In this document: in pieces, positions 1 to 8,680 of the stretch
Position numbering within the stretch: the first letter of the stretch is position 1
How the letters are laid out: each line of letters opens with the position of its first letter
DNA from: Yunchengibacter salinarum
Lineage (GTDB): Bacteria > Pseudomonadota > Alphaproteobacteria > Sphingomonadales > Kordiimonadaceae
DNA: 64,000 nt
Assembly: GCF_037658235.1 (NCBI RefSeq)
Contig: NZ_JBBJLN010000003.1
Span: 1-64,000 of the forward strand
Direction: 5' to 3'
Notes under the pieces: generated by a model
Databases searched by the model: none
What the model saw: only the letters and a program-made list of their open reading frames with translations
What the model was told of the DNA's origin: nothing
Program-made: the position numbers and the translations under genes

Positions 1-124
1 CTTCGGCTTCTTCGCCCTGATGATGGTGGGCCAGGTGCTGTTCGTGCACTTCATCGTGCCGGAAACAAAGGCCGTCCCACTGGAAGACATGGAAGACACC
101 GTCGGCGGCTTCGACGACCCATAG
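1..124 (+). CDS. Sugar-porter family MFS transporter, C-terminal end (partial)
   Basis: Only the last 40 codons are present, read from base 2 to the TAG at 122-124, so the gene begins before the window. The fragment is one hydrophobic stretch (FGFFALMMVGQVLFVHFIVP) followed by PETKAVPLEDME. The PETK sequence after the last membrane helix is the hallmark of the sugar-porter branch of the major facilitator superfamily, which carries hexoses and pentoses by proton symport or facilitated diffusion across the inner membrane. The substrate cannot be told from this piece. The neighbouring IlvD/Edd-family dehydratase would fit a sugar or sugar-acid locus, but that is inference. Confidence 0.75.
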   Translation, partial: FGFFALMMVGQVLFVHFIVPETKAVPLEDMEDTVGGFDDP

Positions 125-239
125 ATCCGGCGCTGGGGAAAATCCGGTTCGATCCGGCTTGCGGTCTGATGACAGGCCGTTACCATCCCGGCGATGTGGC
201 CGCGCGATGGGGCGCGGCCCGGTGCAGGAGAGTACGCCC

Positions 240-1985
240 ATGACCGACTCGGATGACAGCTTCGCCGGCAAGCGGTGGGACAAATCCGCCATGCCCAGCC
301 GCCATGTGAGCGTGGGCGCCAAAAGCGCGCCGCACCGGGCATTCTATTATGCCATGGGCATGACGGAGGATGAGATCAACCAGCCTTTCGTGGGCGTGGC
401 CACCTGTTGGAACGAGGCGGCGCCGTGCAATATCTCCCTTTCCCGGCAGGCCAAGGCGGTGAAGGAAGGCGTGGCCGAGGCCAGCGGCACCCCGCGGGAG
501 TTCACCACCATCACCGTCACGGACGGCATCGCCATGGGTCATGCGGGCATGTATGCCTCGCTCCCCAGCCGGGATGTGATCGCGGATTCCGTGGAACTGA
601 CCATGCGCGGCCACTGCTATGATGCGCTGGTGGGTGTGGCCGGGTGTGATAAGTCCCTGCCCGGCATGATGATGGCCATGATCCGGCTGGATGTGCCGTC
701 CGTCTTCATCTATGGCGGCTCCATCCTGCCGGGGCGCTACAAGGACAGGGACCTGACCGTTCAGGACGTGTTCGAGGCGGTGGGCCAGCATTCCAGCGGC
801 AAGATCGATGATGACGAACTGCGCGCCATTGAATGTGCCGCCTGCCCGTCCGCCGGGTCCTGCGGTGGTCAGTTCACGGCCAACACCATGGGCTGCGTGT
901 CGGAGGCGATCGGCCTGGCCCTGCCGGGGTCCAGCGGCGCGCCCGCGCCCTATGAAAGCCGGGATGCCTTGTGCGCGGAATCGGGCCGGGCGGTGATGCG
1001 CTGTATCGAGCAGGGCATCCGGCCCCGCCAGATCGTGACCCGCAAGGCGCTGGAAAATGCGGCGCGGGTGGTGGCGGCCACCGGCGGGTCCACCAATGCG
1101 GGCCTGCACCTGCCCGCCATGGCGAGCGAGGCGGGTATCGATTTCGATTTGAACGATGTCACCCGTATTTTCCGCGAAACCCCCTATATCGCGGACCTGA
1201 AGCCCGGCGGGCGCTATGTGGCCAAGGACCTGTTCGAAGTGGGCGGCGTGCGGATCGTCCTCAAGGCGCTGCTGGATGCGGGGCTTTTGCATGGGGACTG
1301 TCTGACCGTCACCGGGCGGACTATGGCGGAAAATCTGGAAAATGTGACCTTCCCCACCGATCAGGATGTGGTGCGCCCGGTGTCTGACCCGCTGTCCCCC
1401 TGGGGCGGTGTGGTCGGGCTCAGGGGCAATCTGGCGCCGGATGGGGCCATTGTGAAGGTGGCGGGCATGAAGGAACTGCGCTTTACCGGCCCGGCCCGTT
1501 GTTTCGAGAGCGAGGAAGACGCCTTTCGTGCCGTCAATGAAGGCCGCTATCAGGCTGGCGATGTGCTGGTGATTCGCGGTGAGGGGCCGAAGGGCGGCCC
1601 CGGTATGCGGGAAATGCTGGCCACCACCGCCGCCATTTACGGTCAGGGCATGGGGGACAAGGTGGCCCTGATCACCGATGGCCGTTTTTCCGGCGCCACG
1701 CGCGGTTTCTGTATCGGCCATGTGGGGCCGGAATCCGCGGTGGGCGGGCCGATCGGCCTGATCCGGGACGGCGATACCATCATCATCGATGCCGAGGCCG
1801 GGACGCTGGCCGTGGATCTGGACGCGGCGGAACTGGAACGGCGCCGCGCGGCATGGACGGCGCCGCCGCCCGCGGCGGGGTCCGGCGCGCTGTGGCGATA
1901 TGCGGCAACGGTCGGCCCTGCGGTGACGGGCGCGCTGACCCATCCGGGCGCGAACGGCGAGACCGCTGTTTATGGTGATATCTGA
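240..1985 (+). CDS. ilvD: IlvD/Edd family dehydratase, probably dihydroxy-acid dehydratase
   Basis: This is an iron-sulfur dehydratase of 581 residues. IlvD converts 2,3-dihydroxy-isovalerate or -methylvalerate to the 2-keto acids of valine and isoleucine synthesis. The three cluster cysteines are visible at about C63 (APCN), C136 (GCDKS) and C208 (SAGSCGG), and the C-terminal DGRFSGATRGFCIGHV segment is typical. The start at 240 follows AGGAG with nine bases between; an upstream ATG at 159 in the same frame lacks a ribosome site. Length agrees with the 560-580 residues of the family. Sugar-acid dehydratases (arabonate, xylonate, phosphogluconate) share this fold, and the sugar transporter just upstream makes such a substrate possible. 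The family is certain, the substrate is not. Confidence 0.8.
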   Translation: MTDSDDSFAGKRWDKSAMPSRHVSVGAKSAPHRAFYYAMGMTEDEINQPFVGVATCWNEAAPCNISLSRQAKAVKEGVAEASGTPREFTTITVTDGIAMGHAGMYASLPSRDVIADSVELTMRGHCYDALVGVAGCDKSLPGMMMAMIRLDVPSVFIYGGSILPGRYKDRDLTVQDVFEAVGQHSSGKIDDDELRAIECAACPSAGSCGGQFTANTMGCVSEAIGLALPGSSGAPAPYESRDALCAESGRAVMRCIEQGIRPRQIVTRKALENAARVVAATGGSTNAGLHLPAMASEAGIDFDLNDVTRIFRETPYIADLKPGGRYVAKDLFEVGGVRIVLKALLDAGLLHGDCLTVTGRTMAENLENVTFPTDQDVVRPVSDPLSPWGGVVGLRGNLAPDGAIVKVAGMKELRFTGPARCFESEEDAFRAVNEGRYQAGDVLVIRGEGPKGGPGMREMLATTAAIYGQGMGDKVALITDGRFSGATRGFCIGHVGPESAVGGPIGLIRDGDTIIIDAEAGTLAVDLDAAELERRRAAWTAPPPAAGSGALWRYAATVGPAVTGALTHPGANGETAVYGDI

Positions 1986-2399
1986 CCCCGGCGAAAAGGG
2001 CGGGGCGGCGCGCCCGGCGGCGTTTTTTTATTGCAAAGATTCCGCCTGATCCGGGCGAAAATAATGCGGATCAGGGCGGAAGCTTTTTGCATTGTGCGGG
2101 TTTGACATAATATGTCCCGTGGGCGGGTCCGGCTTGAAAAAACCGGGCTGACAGGCTGGTTGTGCGGCGCACAAAATTTGTCTCGCCACGCGCCCCTTTA
2201 TTAACTATATCTTCACCAAATTCCGCTAATTCCCCGCTTGACGATCAAGCCGTGAGGTTGAAGCGGACAGTTTTGTGTTCGCCGCCCCAGGTGGGCGGCT
2301 TGACCGGGAATCGCACAGGCTGAGGCCGCCTTTCCCGGATGCGCCCTTGGCGCTTCTCAAAAATAGACGCGACAGACTCCAGACAAGGACGATCAAAAA
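1986..2399. promoter_or_regulatory. Intergenic leader with palindromes before the TonB-like gene
   Basis: No gene is seen in these 414 bases. The first 45 contain a G+C-rich self-complementary stretch running into seven T residues (about 1996-2030), a possible weak terminator for the dehydratase. Two perfect inverted repeats follow: TTGTGC-ggc-GCACAA at 2160-2174 and GCTTGA-cga-TCAAGC at 2236-2250. Either could be an operator for the gene at 2400. A TTGACA lies at 2102-2107 but no good -10 box stands 16-18 bases beyond it, so I do not call a promoter. The region between the two palindromes is A/T-rich compared with its surroundings. Confidence 0.35.
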
Positions 2400-2759
2400 A
2401 TGAAATCGATTGCAAAAATGGTTGCCCTGGTGGCGATCACGGCAGCTTCTGTGCTGGCGGCACCCACGGCCCAGGCGAATATGAAAGACTGGGCCCAGAT
2501 GGTCATGAAGAAAGTGGCCAAGGAACAGCGTTATCCTCGCTCCGCGCTGATGCGGGAAGTGGAGGGCCGCGCCAAGGTTCGCCTTAGCGTGACCAAGGAT
2601 GGCACCATTGCCGGCTTCGAACTGACGGAGCCCACCGGCTCCGCCATTCTGGACCGGGAAGTGGAACGGCTGATGGAGCGTCTGTCCCCGCTGCCGGACC
2701 TGCCCGGTGGCAATGAACAGATCAGCTTCACCCTGCCGCTGGTCTGGACGCTTAGCTGA
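2400..2759 (+). CDS. Stand-alone periplasmic TonB C-terminal domain protein
   Basis: This is a 119-residue protein with a signal peptide (basic start, hydrophobic residues 5-20, likely cut after APTAQA near residue 26) followed directly by a TonB C-terminal fold: a YPRSAL helix start, EGRAKVRLSVTKDGTIAGF and a helix containing LDREVERLMERL. TonB proteins normally carry a membrane anchor and a proline-rich spacer; both are missing here, so the product should be a soluble periplasmic domain. It precedes the FecI/FecR/TonB-receptor cluster and may contact the plug or signalling domain of that receptor, but it could not transmit proton-motive force by itself. The start has an AAGGA-like site about ten bases upstream. 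Family assignment is good, function open. Confidence 0.75.
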   Translation: MKSIAKMVALVAITAASVLAAPTAQANMKDWAQMVMKKVAKEQRYPRSALMREVEGRAKVRLSVTKDGTIAGFELTEPTGSAILDREVERLMERLSPLPDLPGGNEQISFTLPLVWTLS

Positions 2760-3020
2760 TCATTCCGGCCCGGTTTCCTCCTGACTTCCCAAGCGTATAA
2801 AGTGCCGGGTTCTGGTCTGGGCGTCCCCTTGTCGGGGGCGCCCTTTTTCGTGTCCGCGCCCTGTGCGGGGGCGGCTTGTTCGCGGGCCGAACGGGCAGGC
2901 CATCAAAAAAGCGTGTTTTGCCAGGTACCCGATGGGGTGGCAGGATTCGTCTGATGTGGTAACGGCCCGTCGGGCCCGGTTTTCAATCGGGGCAGGCTGG
3001 CGGGCAAATCCGGGGCCGGG

Positions 3021-3572
3021 ATGATGGCGGAACGGGGCTTGAACGGCGACCCTTGGGTCGCGCGCGGCGGTACGACGATGGTGCGGGTTTTTCTGGACCA
3101 GCAATCCAGCCTGCGCGCCCAGTTGATGCGGCGGCTCGGCAATCAGGATGATGTGCTGGATGTGTTGCAGGATCTGTTCATCAAGCTGTCCGAACTTGGC
3201 GATGCGGACCATATCAATGATCCGGTGCATTATCTCCGGCGCAGCGCGCACAATCTGGCGGTCGATCGCCTGAGGGAGCGCACACGCCAGAAGCCTGTGA
3301 TTTCCGGCGCCGATGGGGAAGCCCATCTTGCCAATCTGCCAAGCAGTGCGGCCACGCCGGAACGGGTGGCGGATCAGCGGCAGCGCCTGGCCGCGATGCG
3401 CGCCGCGCTGGACGATCTGCCCAGGGATTGCCGGGATGCCTTTCTGCTCAGTCGTCGGGACGGCCTGACCTATGCCGAGATCGGGGCACGCCTTGGCGTG
3501 TCGGCCAATATGGTCAAGAAACATCTGACCCGCGCGCTGGCCCATTTGCGGGGCGCCCTTGCGCGCGGTTGA
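3021..3572 (+). CDS. ECF RNA polymerase sigma factor, FecI-like
   Basis: The 183-residue protein has the two regions of an extracytoplasmic-function sigma factor. Region 2 is at about residues 30-90 (DVLDVLQDLFIKLSELG, then YLRRSAHNLAVDRLRERTRQ). Region 4 is at about 125-178 (LDDLPRDCRDAFLLSRRDGL, then a YAEIGARLGVSANMVKKHL helix-turn-helix). The order sigma factor, FecR, TonB receptor is that of cell-surface signalling systems. There an outer-membrane receptor bound to its ligand signals through FecR to release the sigma factor, which then transcribes the receptor genes. The start is uncertain: ATG codons at 3021 and 3024 follow only a weak G-rich site. It ends 15 bases before fecR. Confidence 0.88.
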   Translation: MMAERGLNGDPWVARGGTTMVRVFLDQQSSLRAQLMRRLGNQDDVLDVLQDLFIKLSELGDADHINDPVHYLRRSAHNLAVDRLRERTRQKPVISGADGEAHLANLPSSAATPERVADQRQRLAAMRAALDDLPRDCRDAFLLSRRDGLTYAEIGARLGVSANMVKKHLTRALAHLRGALARG

Positions 3573-3587
3573 GGGAGTGAACCAGAG

Positions 3588-4811
3588 ATGACTGGCCGAC
3601 CAGGGATGACTGGCCGAAACGGTGCAGTGAAACAGCAGCGTCGCCTGCGCGAGGAGGCCGCCTATTGGTGCGTGACCATGGCGGACCCTGCCGTGACCCG
3701 GCTGACCAAGGCGCGTTTCGCGGAATGGATCACCCGGTCGCCCGCGCATTTGCGGGAATATGCCGCCACGGAATCCCTGTGGGAGGAAACCGCCCGCCAG
3801 GGGGAGGCGCTTGACCCGGAGAACCGCGTTGTACCACTGTTTCCGGGCCGTGCCCTGGCGACCCCCGGTGTACGCCGGGCCGCTGCGTTTCGGGGCATGG
3901 TGAAAGGCGTTCTGCGGGCCGGGTCGCGTCGCCCGGCGGCGGGCCTTGCGGGCGCCGCGGCGCTGGTGCTGCTACTGGTTGGTAGCCTGCTTCTGAACAC
4001 CCCCACGCCGCTTACCGAAACCAATGGCACCTATGACACCGTGCGGGGTGAAACCCGTGTGATCAGCCTGGCGGACGGATCGGTGCTGCATCTGAACACG
4101 GCCAGTCGGGTGCGCGTGGCCTTCGAGCCGGAGCAGCGGAGCGTGCGGCTGGATCACGGTCAGGCTTATTTCAAGGTGGCCAAGGATGCCGAGCGCCCCT
4201 TTGTGGTGCAGGTGGATGACCGTCAGGTGCGCGCCGTGGGCACCGCCTTTGACGTGAAAGCCTTTGATGCGGACATGACCGTCACCGTGGTGGAAGGGGA
4301 AGTGCTGGTCAGTGACCCCGGCGCCGAAGCGGAGACGGATAAGGGCGGCGATGATCGGCCAGTCCGCCCGGTGGAAGCCGACAGTCCGGCAACCGGGGCG
4401 GGCAGGCAGGTGATCGATCCGGTGAATGTGGTGGGATGGTCCACCAGCCTGAAGGCCAATGAGCGGCTGGTGGTGGCACGCAACGCGCCGATCCCGCGGG
4501 CCAGGCCCACACGGGTTCAGGCTCATCAGGAAACCGCCTGGCGCCAGAACATGCTGATTTTCTCCAAGGACCGGCTGGCCCGCGTGGTGGCGGATTTCAA
4601 CCGTTATAACCGCACGCGTCTGCTGCTGCCCGATGATCGCATCGGCGATCTGAAGGTCAGTGGCACCTTTGACCCGCGAGACCCGCGCACCTTCGCACGC
4701 ACCATCGCCACCGCTGCCGGGCTGTCGGTCAGCCGCGGCCCCGGCGGGCATATCGTACTCAGGCCCGGCCCCGAAATGCTGACGGGCAGCAGGGCGAACA
4801 CGGGAATGTGA
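3588..4811 (+). CDS. FecR-family sigma regulator (anti-sigma/signal relay)
   Basis: The protein has 407 residues. The cytoplasmic N-terminal part (about 15-65, AAYWCVTMADP and FAEWITRSPAHLREY) matches the DUF4880-type sigma-binding domain. A membrane helix follows at about 120-142 (LAGAAALVLLLVGSLLL), then a FecR domain (about 145-245, DGSVLHLNTASRVRV to VVEGEVLV). A C-terminal DUF4974-like segment (RLARVVADFNRYN to GLSVSRGPGG) resembles the STN fold of the receptor it should meet. It presumably holds the sigma factor encoded just upstream and passes on the occupancy of the receptor encoded downstream. The twelve bases ATGACTGGCCGA occur at both 3588 and 3606, giving two in-frame starts; the first has the better ribosome site (AGGGAG). 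Confidence 0.88.
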   Translation: MTGRPGMTGRNGAVKQQRRLREEAAYWCVTMADPAVTRLTKARFAEWITRSPAHLREYAATESLWEETARQGEALDPENRVVPLFPGRALATPGVRRAAAFRGMVKGVLRAGSRRPAAGLAGAAALVLLLVGSLLLNTPTPLTETNGTYDTVRGETRVISLADGSVLHLNTASRVRVAFEPEQRSVRLDHGQAYFKVAKDAERPFVVQVDDRQVRAVGTAFDVKAFDADMTVTVVEGEVLVSDPGAEAETDKGGDDRPVRPVEADSPATGAGRQVIDPVNVVGWSTSLKANERLVVARNAPIPRARPTRVQAHQETAWRQNMLIFSKDRLARVVADFNRYNRTRLLLPDDRIGDLKVSGTFDPRDPRTFARTIATAAGLSVSRGPGGHIVLRPGPEMLTGSRANTGM

Positions 4812-4949
4812 TCGTTTTTTTTGCGGTGCATGGTACCCGATCAATCGATCCGTTCGTCTGTATTTTTGTAAAGCAATAAAAATGCGGCCGATTGCGACAG
4901 AAAATGTCAATCCGGCCGTGCCAACAGAAACCCGATTGGGAGGACGCCC

Positions 4950-7900
4950 ATGCGTTTCAACCGTACCGTTTCCGCGCTGGCGATCAGCACCGCGCTGGCC
5001 AGCACGCCACTGAAGGCGGAGGATACCACCGCCATCGCTTTCGAAATCGCGCCCCAACCCGTCAATGAAGCCCTGCAACAGTTCGCCGAGCAGAGCGGCT
5101 TTCAGATGGCTTTTCTGGCTGACAGCGCCAGCGGCCTGACCGCCAGGGGGCTGGAAGGCAGCTATACCCCGGCGGAAGCCATGCGCTCCCTGCTGGACGG
5201 TACCGGGCTTGCCTTCCGTCAGATCGATGGCCGCACCATCGCCATCATGCGCAAGGATTCCAAGCTGGAGGAAAGCGGCCTGAGCCAGCGGCCTCAGTTT
5301 GCCTCCGCGGACCCCATGGCGGCGAGCCCCGTGGCTGCGGCCCAGGCCGGCGTGCAGGCGGCTGGCGCGGCATCGGGCGCTGATGAGGAAGACGCATTCA
5401 CGATGGAGGCGATCGTGGTTACCGGGTCGCGCATTCAGCGCACCGGCGCCACCACCCCCACCCCCGTGACCATGCTGGACGCGGAAACCCTGTCGCTGAA
5501 CGGGGATACCCGGCTGGCGGACACGCTGAACCAGCTCCCGGCACTGGGCGCCACCCAGACCGATGCCAACACCAACTTCAATCCGCAGGAAGCGGGCACC
5601 AACTTCCTCGATCTGCGTCGTCTCGGCATTGACCGCACGCTGGTGCTGGTGGACGGTCGGCGCCATGTGGGCAGCCGCCCCGGTTCCGCCGCGGTGGATA
5701 CCAACACCATCCCCAACGCGCTGGTGGAGCGGGTTGAGGTGATCACCGGTGGCGCCTCCGCCGTTTACGGTGCGGATGCCGTATCCGGCGTGGTCAACAT
5801 CATCATGAAGGATGATTTCGAGGGCCTGAAGGTGGATGCCCAGACCGGCATTACGGACGAGGGCGACGGCGAATCCTACCAGCTCTCGCTGACCGGCGGC
5901 ATGAACTTTGACGACAAGCGCGGCAACGTGTTTTTCAACGCCACCTATGACCGCACGGAAGACATTGTGGGCTCCGATCGCGGCTGGCGGATGCAGAAGC
6001 TGCGCTTTGCGCCCAACCCGGCTGACACAGGCCCCAATGACGGTATTCCCGGTCAGATCCTGTTCGGCGATACGGGCTTTATCTCCACCCCGCCCGGTGG
6101 CCGCGTGATCGGCCAGGGTGGGCAGCTTTTCGAAGGCGCGGGTGGCCCGTTCACCTTTGACGGCCAGGGCAATCTGATTTCCCAGAATCTGGGCGAGCTG
6201 CCGGCATCCTTCCTGTCCTCCGGTGGGGATACGGCGGACCTTGCGCAGTTCGACCTGCTGCAGGTGCCGGTGGAGCGCCTGATCGTTTCCGGCGGTGTGA
6301 CCTATCAGGTGAGCGACAGCGTGGACTTCTTCGCCCGCGCCAAGTTCGCCAACACGCAAAGCTCCACCTTCGGTCAGCCCACCTTCAGCCTGCCGAGCGT
6401 CGAGCCCATGCTGATTCAGGCGGACAACCCCTTTGTGCCGCAGGAACTCCGGGACGTGCTCGCCGCCAATGGGGAAGACGCCTTCTTCGTGGGCCGGACC
6501 AATGTGGACCAGGGCGCTGCCCGGTCCAGGTCGGATCGTGACACGGTGCAGATCTATACCGGCTTTGAAGGGGACATCAGTTCCAATCTGGACTTCGCCG
6601 TGCACTATCAATATGGCCGGTCGGACAACAGCACCGAGTTCATCAACGCCCAGGTGCCGAGCCGTTTCCAGCAGGCGCTGAATGCCGTGGAAGACCCGGA
6701 TACGGGCGAGATCGTCTGTGCCGATCCGTCCGGGGGCTGTGTGCCGCTGAACGTGCTGGGCCGCAATGCCGCCACGCCTGAGGCGATCGCCTTCACCCAT
6801 GCCGACTTCCTGACCTTTGGTGAGGTTGAGCAGCATGTGGTGAACGGGACGGTTTCCGGCGACACATCGGGCTCTTTCGAGCCGCTGGCGGGCCCGGTGG
6901 GCTTTGCCGCCGGTTTCGAATACCGCGATGAAAGCGCCGAGACGGAAGAAGGCTTCCTGCGCAATACCGGGAATGTATTCTCCTCGCCCCCCATTGGCGA
7001 TGTGAACGGTTCCTTTGACGTTTGGGAAGCCTTTGCCGAGGTGAGCGTGCCGATCGTGCGCGATGCCGCCTTCGCCGAAGAGATCAATCTGGAAGGCGCG
7101 ATCCGTTTCGGTGACTATTCCACCATCGGCTCCACCACCGCGTGGAAGGTAAGCGGCGACTGGGCCCTTAATTCCAGCATCCGTTTCCGCGGTGCCTTCT
7201 CCGTTGCCGTGCGGGCGCCCAATATCGGGGAACTGTTCGGCCCGACGGACGTGGAAAACCTGTTCCTGGAAGATCCGTGTGATACGGACAATCTGGATTC
7301 CGGCAGCGGCAATCGCCGGGACAACTGCGCAGCCCTTGGCCTGCCGGCGGACTTCCAGAGCCAGTCCCTCAACCGGACCAACACGGTGGTTACCGGCGGC
7401 AACCCGGACCTGAGCGAGGAAGAGGCCGACACCATCACCATCGGCGCGGTGTTGACGCCCAGCTTCCTGCCGGGCCTGACCCTGTCCGTGGACTATTGGG
7501 ATATCGAGATCACGGACGCGATCAACAGCTTCCCGGCGCAGGCGCTGGTGCGTAACTGCGTGGACGCGGATACCATCAACAACCCGTTCTGTGATCAGAT
7601 CACCCGCCAGTCCAACGGCAATTTCGACGTGATCGAAAGCCGCCTGATCAATGTGGCCGCCTTTGAAGCCGCGGGTATCGACTTCGATGCCAGCTACTTC
7701 GTGGACATGGAAAGCGCCACGGACGGCAGCGTGCCCGGCGAGCTGGATATCAGCCTGGTGGGCAACTGGGTGGACAAGCTGGCCTTCTTCAGCCAGGAGG
7801 AAGGCGCACCGGATCGTGAAGCCGGTGAGCTTGGCGACCCGGACTTCCAGGCCAATCTGCGGGCAACCTACAGCCTGGAAAAGTGGACCTTCAGCGTTGA

Positions 7901-8171
7901 GGAACGCTACATGGCCAGCCAGCGGTTCGACCTGGGCGAAAGCCTTGAGGCACGGGACCCGAACTCGGCGGGCGACCAGTGGTACACGGATATCCATGTG
8001 CGCTACAATCTGGGTGAACAATCCCATGTGTGGTTCGGCGTGGACAACCTGTTCGACAACAACCCGCCGCGGATCGCCCGTATCCCGGAAATCCGCAGCT
8101 TTACGGGTGACAGCACGCAGTTCGATCAAGTGGGCCGCTTCTTCAGCATCGGCACCAGCCTGACGTTCTGA
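4950..8171 (+). CDS. TonB-dependent receptor with N-terminal STN signalling domain
   Basis: This is a 1,073-residue outer-membrane active transporter. After a signal peptide (cut near residue 23) comes an STN domain (about 28-108, IAPQPVNEALQQFAEQSGF to GRTIAIM), the periplasmic part that contacts FecR. A linker leads to a TonB-box-like EAIVVTGSR at about 152-160. The plug follows (TLNQLPALG, VLVDGRRHVG, VERVEVITGGASAVYGADA), then the beta-barrel ending in the usual terminal phenylalanine (SIGTSLTF). With the sigma factor and FecR upstream it forms a complete transenvelope signalling receptor. The ligand is unknown. The sodium symporter and amidohydrolase in the same operon argue for an organic nitrogen compound rather than a siderophore. 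Confidence 0.92.
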   Translation: MRFNRTVSALAISTALASTPLKAEDTTAIAFEIAPQPVNEALQQFAEQSGFQMAFLADSASGLTARGLEGSYTPAEAMRSLLDGTGLAFRQIDGRTIAIMRKDSKLEESGLSQRPQFASADPMAASPVAAAQAGVQAAGAASGADEEDAFTMEAIVVTGSRIQRTGATTPTPVTMLDAETLSLNGDTRLADTLNQLPALGATQTDANTNFNPQEAGTNFLDLRRLGIDRTLVLVDGRRHVGSRPGSAAVDTNTIPNALVERVEVITGGASAVYGADAVSGVVNIIMKDDFEGLKVDAQTGITDEGDGESYQLSLTGGMNFDDKRGNVFFNATYDRTEDIVGSDRGWRMQKLRFAPNPADTGPNDGIPGQILFGDTGFISTPPGGRVIGQGGQLFEGAGGPFTFDGQGNLISQNLGELPASFLSSGGDTADLAQFDLLQVPVERLIVSGGVTYQVSDSVDFFARAKFANTQSSTFGQPTFSLPSVEPMLIQADNPFVPQELRDVLAANGEDAFFVGRTNVDQGAARSRSDRDTVQIYTGFEGDISSNLDFAVHYQYGRSDNSTEFINAQVPSRFQQALNAVEDPDTGEIVCADPSGGCVPLNVLGRNAATPEAIAFTHADFLTFGEVEQHVVNGTVSGDTSGSFEPLAGPVGFAAGFEYRDESAETEEGFLRNTGNVFSSPPIGDVNGSFDVWEAFAEVSVPIVRDAAFAEEINLEGAIRFGDYSTIGSTTAWKVSGDWALNSSIRFRGAFSVAVRAPNIGELFGPTDVENLFLEDPCDTDNLDSGSGNRRDNCAALGLPADFQSQSLNRTNTVVTGGNPDLSEEEADTITIGAVLTPSFLPGLTLSVDYWDIEITDAINSFPAQALVRNCVDADTINNPFCDQITRQSNGNFDVIESRLINVAAFEAAGIDFDASYFVDMESATDGSVPGELDISLVGNWVDKLAFFSQEEGAPDREAGELGDPDFQANLRATYSLEKWTFSVEERYMASQRFDLGESLEARDPNSAGDQWYTDIHVRYNLGEQSHVWFGVDNLFDNNPPRIARIPEIRSFTGDSTQFDQVGRFFSIGTSLTF

Positions 8172-8680
8172 TGCAGGTTTGCCGTGGCAAACCGGCCCTT
8201 TGGGGCCGTGGGCTCCGCCTTCTTCGGAAGGCGGGGCTCTTGCTATGGCTGGCACCCGTGGCCCTTGCCCCTTTGGGGGGGCAGGGCGCGCTGCTGGCCC
8301 TGGATGCGGCGGATGATCCATTCGAGATCGAGACCAGCGGCCTGACCGCCGGCTATGCCAAGGTGAGCTGGCGGGCGGATGGCCCGGTGCGGCTGCAATT
8401 GGATCGGGGCAGCGGTTTCAGCACCGTGTATGAAGGCCCCGACGATGCCCGCACCTTCAGCGGCCTGCCGGACGGCACTTATCGCGTGCGGTTGATGACT
8501 CCTGCGAACGGCGAATGGTCCGCGCCGCGATCCTTTACCGTGTCGCATCACAGTCCGGGCCGGGCCTTTACCTTTTTCGGTGTGGGGGCGGCTGTCTTTG
8601 CCGCGCTGATCGTCCTGATGGTTCTCGGCCTCAGGCGTGACCGGAATCACGGAGACCGGAATCAGGGAGCGCCTTCATGA
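8171..8680 (+). CDS. FnIII-like domain protein with C-terminal membrane anchor
   Basis: I do not recognise this 169-residue protein as a named family. Residues 20-40 are a signal-like hydrophobic stretch. Residues 45-125 read as one beta-sandwich module of the fibronectin type III kind (AGYAKVSWRADGPVRLQLD to LPDGTYRVRLM). Residues 137-156 form a membrane helix followed by an arginine-rich tail (GLRRDRNHGDRN). The predicted topology is a periplasmic or surface domain tethered to the inner membrane. The ATG shares one base with the receptor stop codon (TGATG) and the gene overlaps the symporter start by four bases, so all three are translationally coupled and probably act together. Confidence 0.6.
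   Translation: MQVCRGKPALWGRGLRLLRKAGLLLWLAPVALAPLGGQGALLALDAADDPFEIETSGLTAGYAKVSWRADGPVRLQLDRGSGFSTVYEGPDDARTFSGLPDGTYRVRLMTPANGEWSAPRSFTVSHHSPGRAFTFFGVGAAVFAALIVLMVLGLRRDRNHGDRNQGAPS

Noticed and set aside
3972..8321. A 1,449-codon open frame on the minus strand opposite the first TonB receptor gene
   Set aside because: It is antisense to well-recognised fecR-like and receptor genes, is rich in His, Arg, Gly and Ala, has no domain and no ribosome site. Long antisense frames are common in high-G+C DNA.
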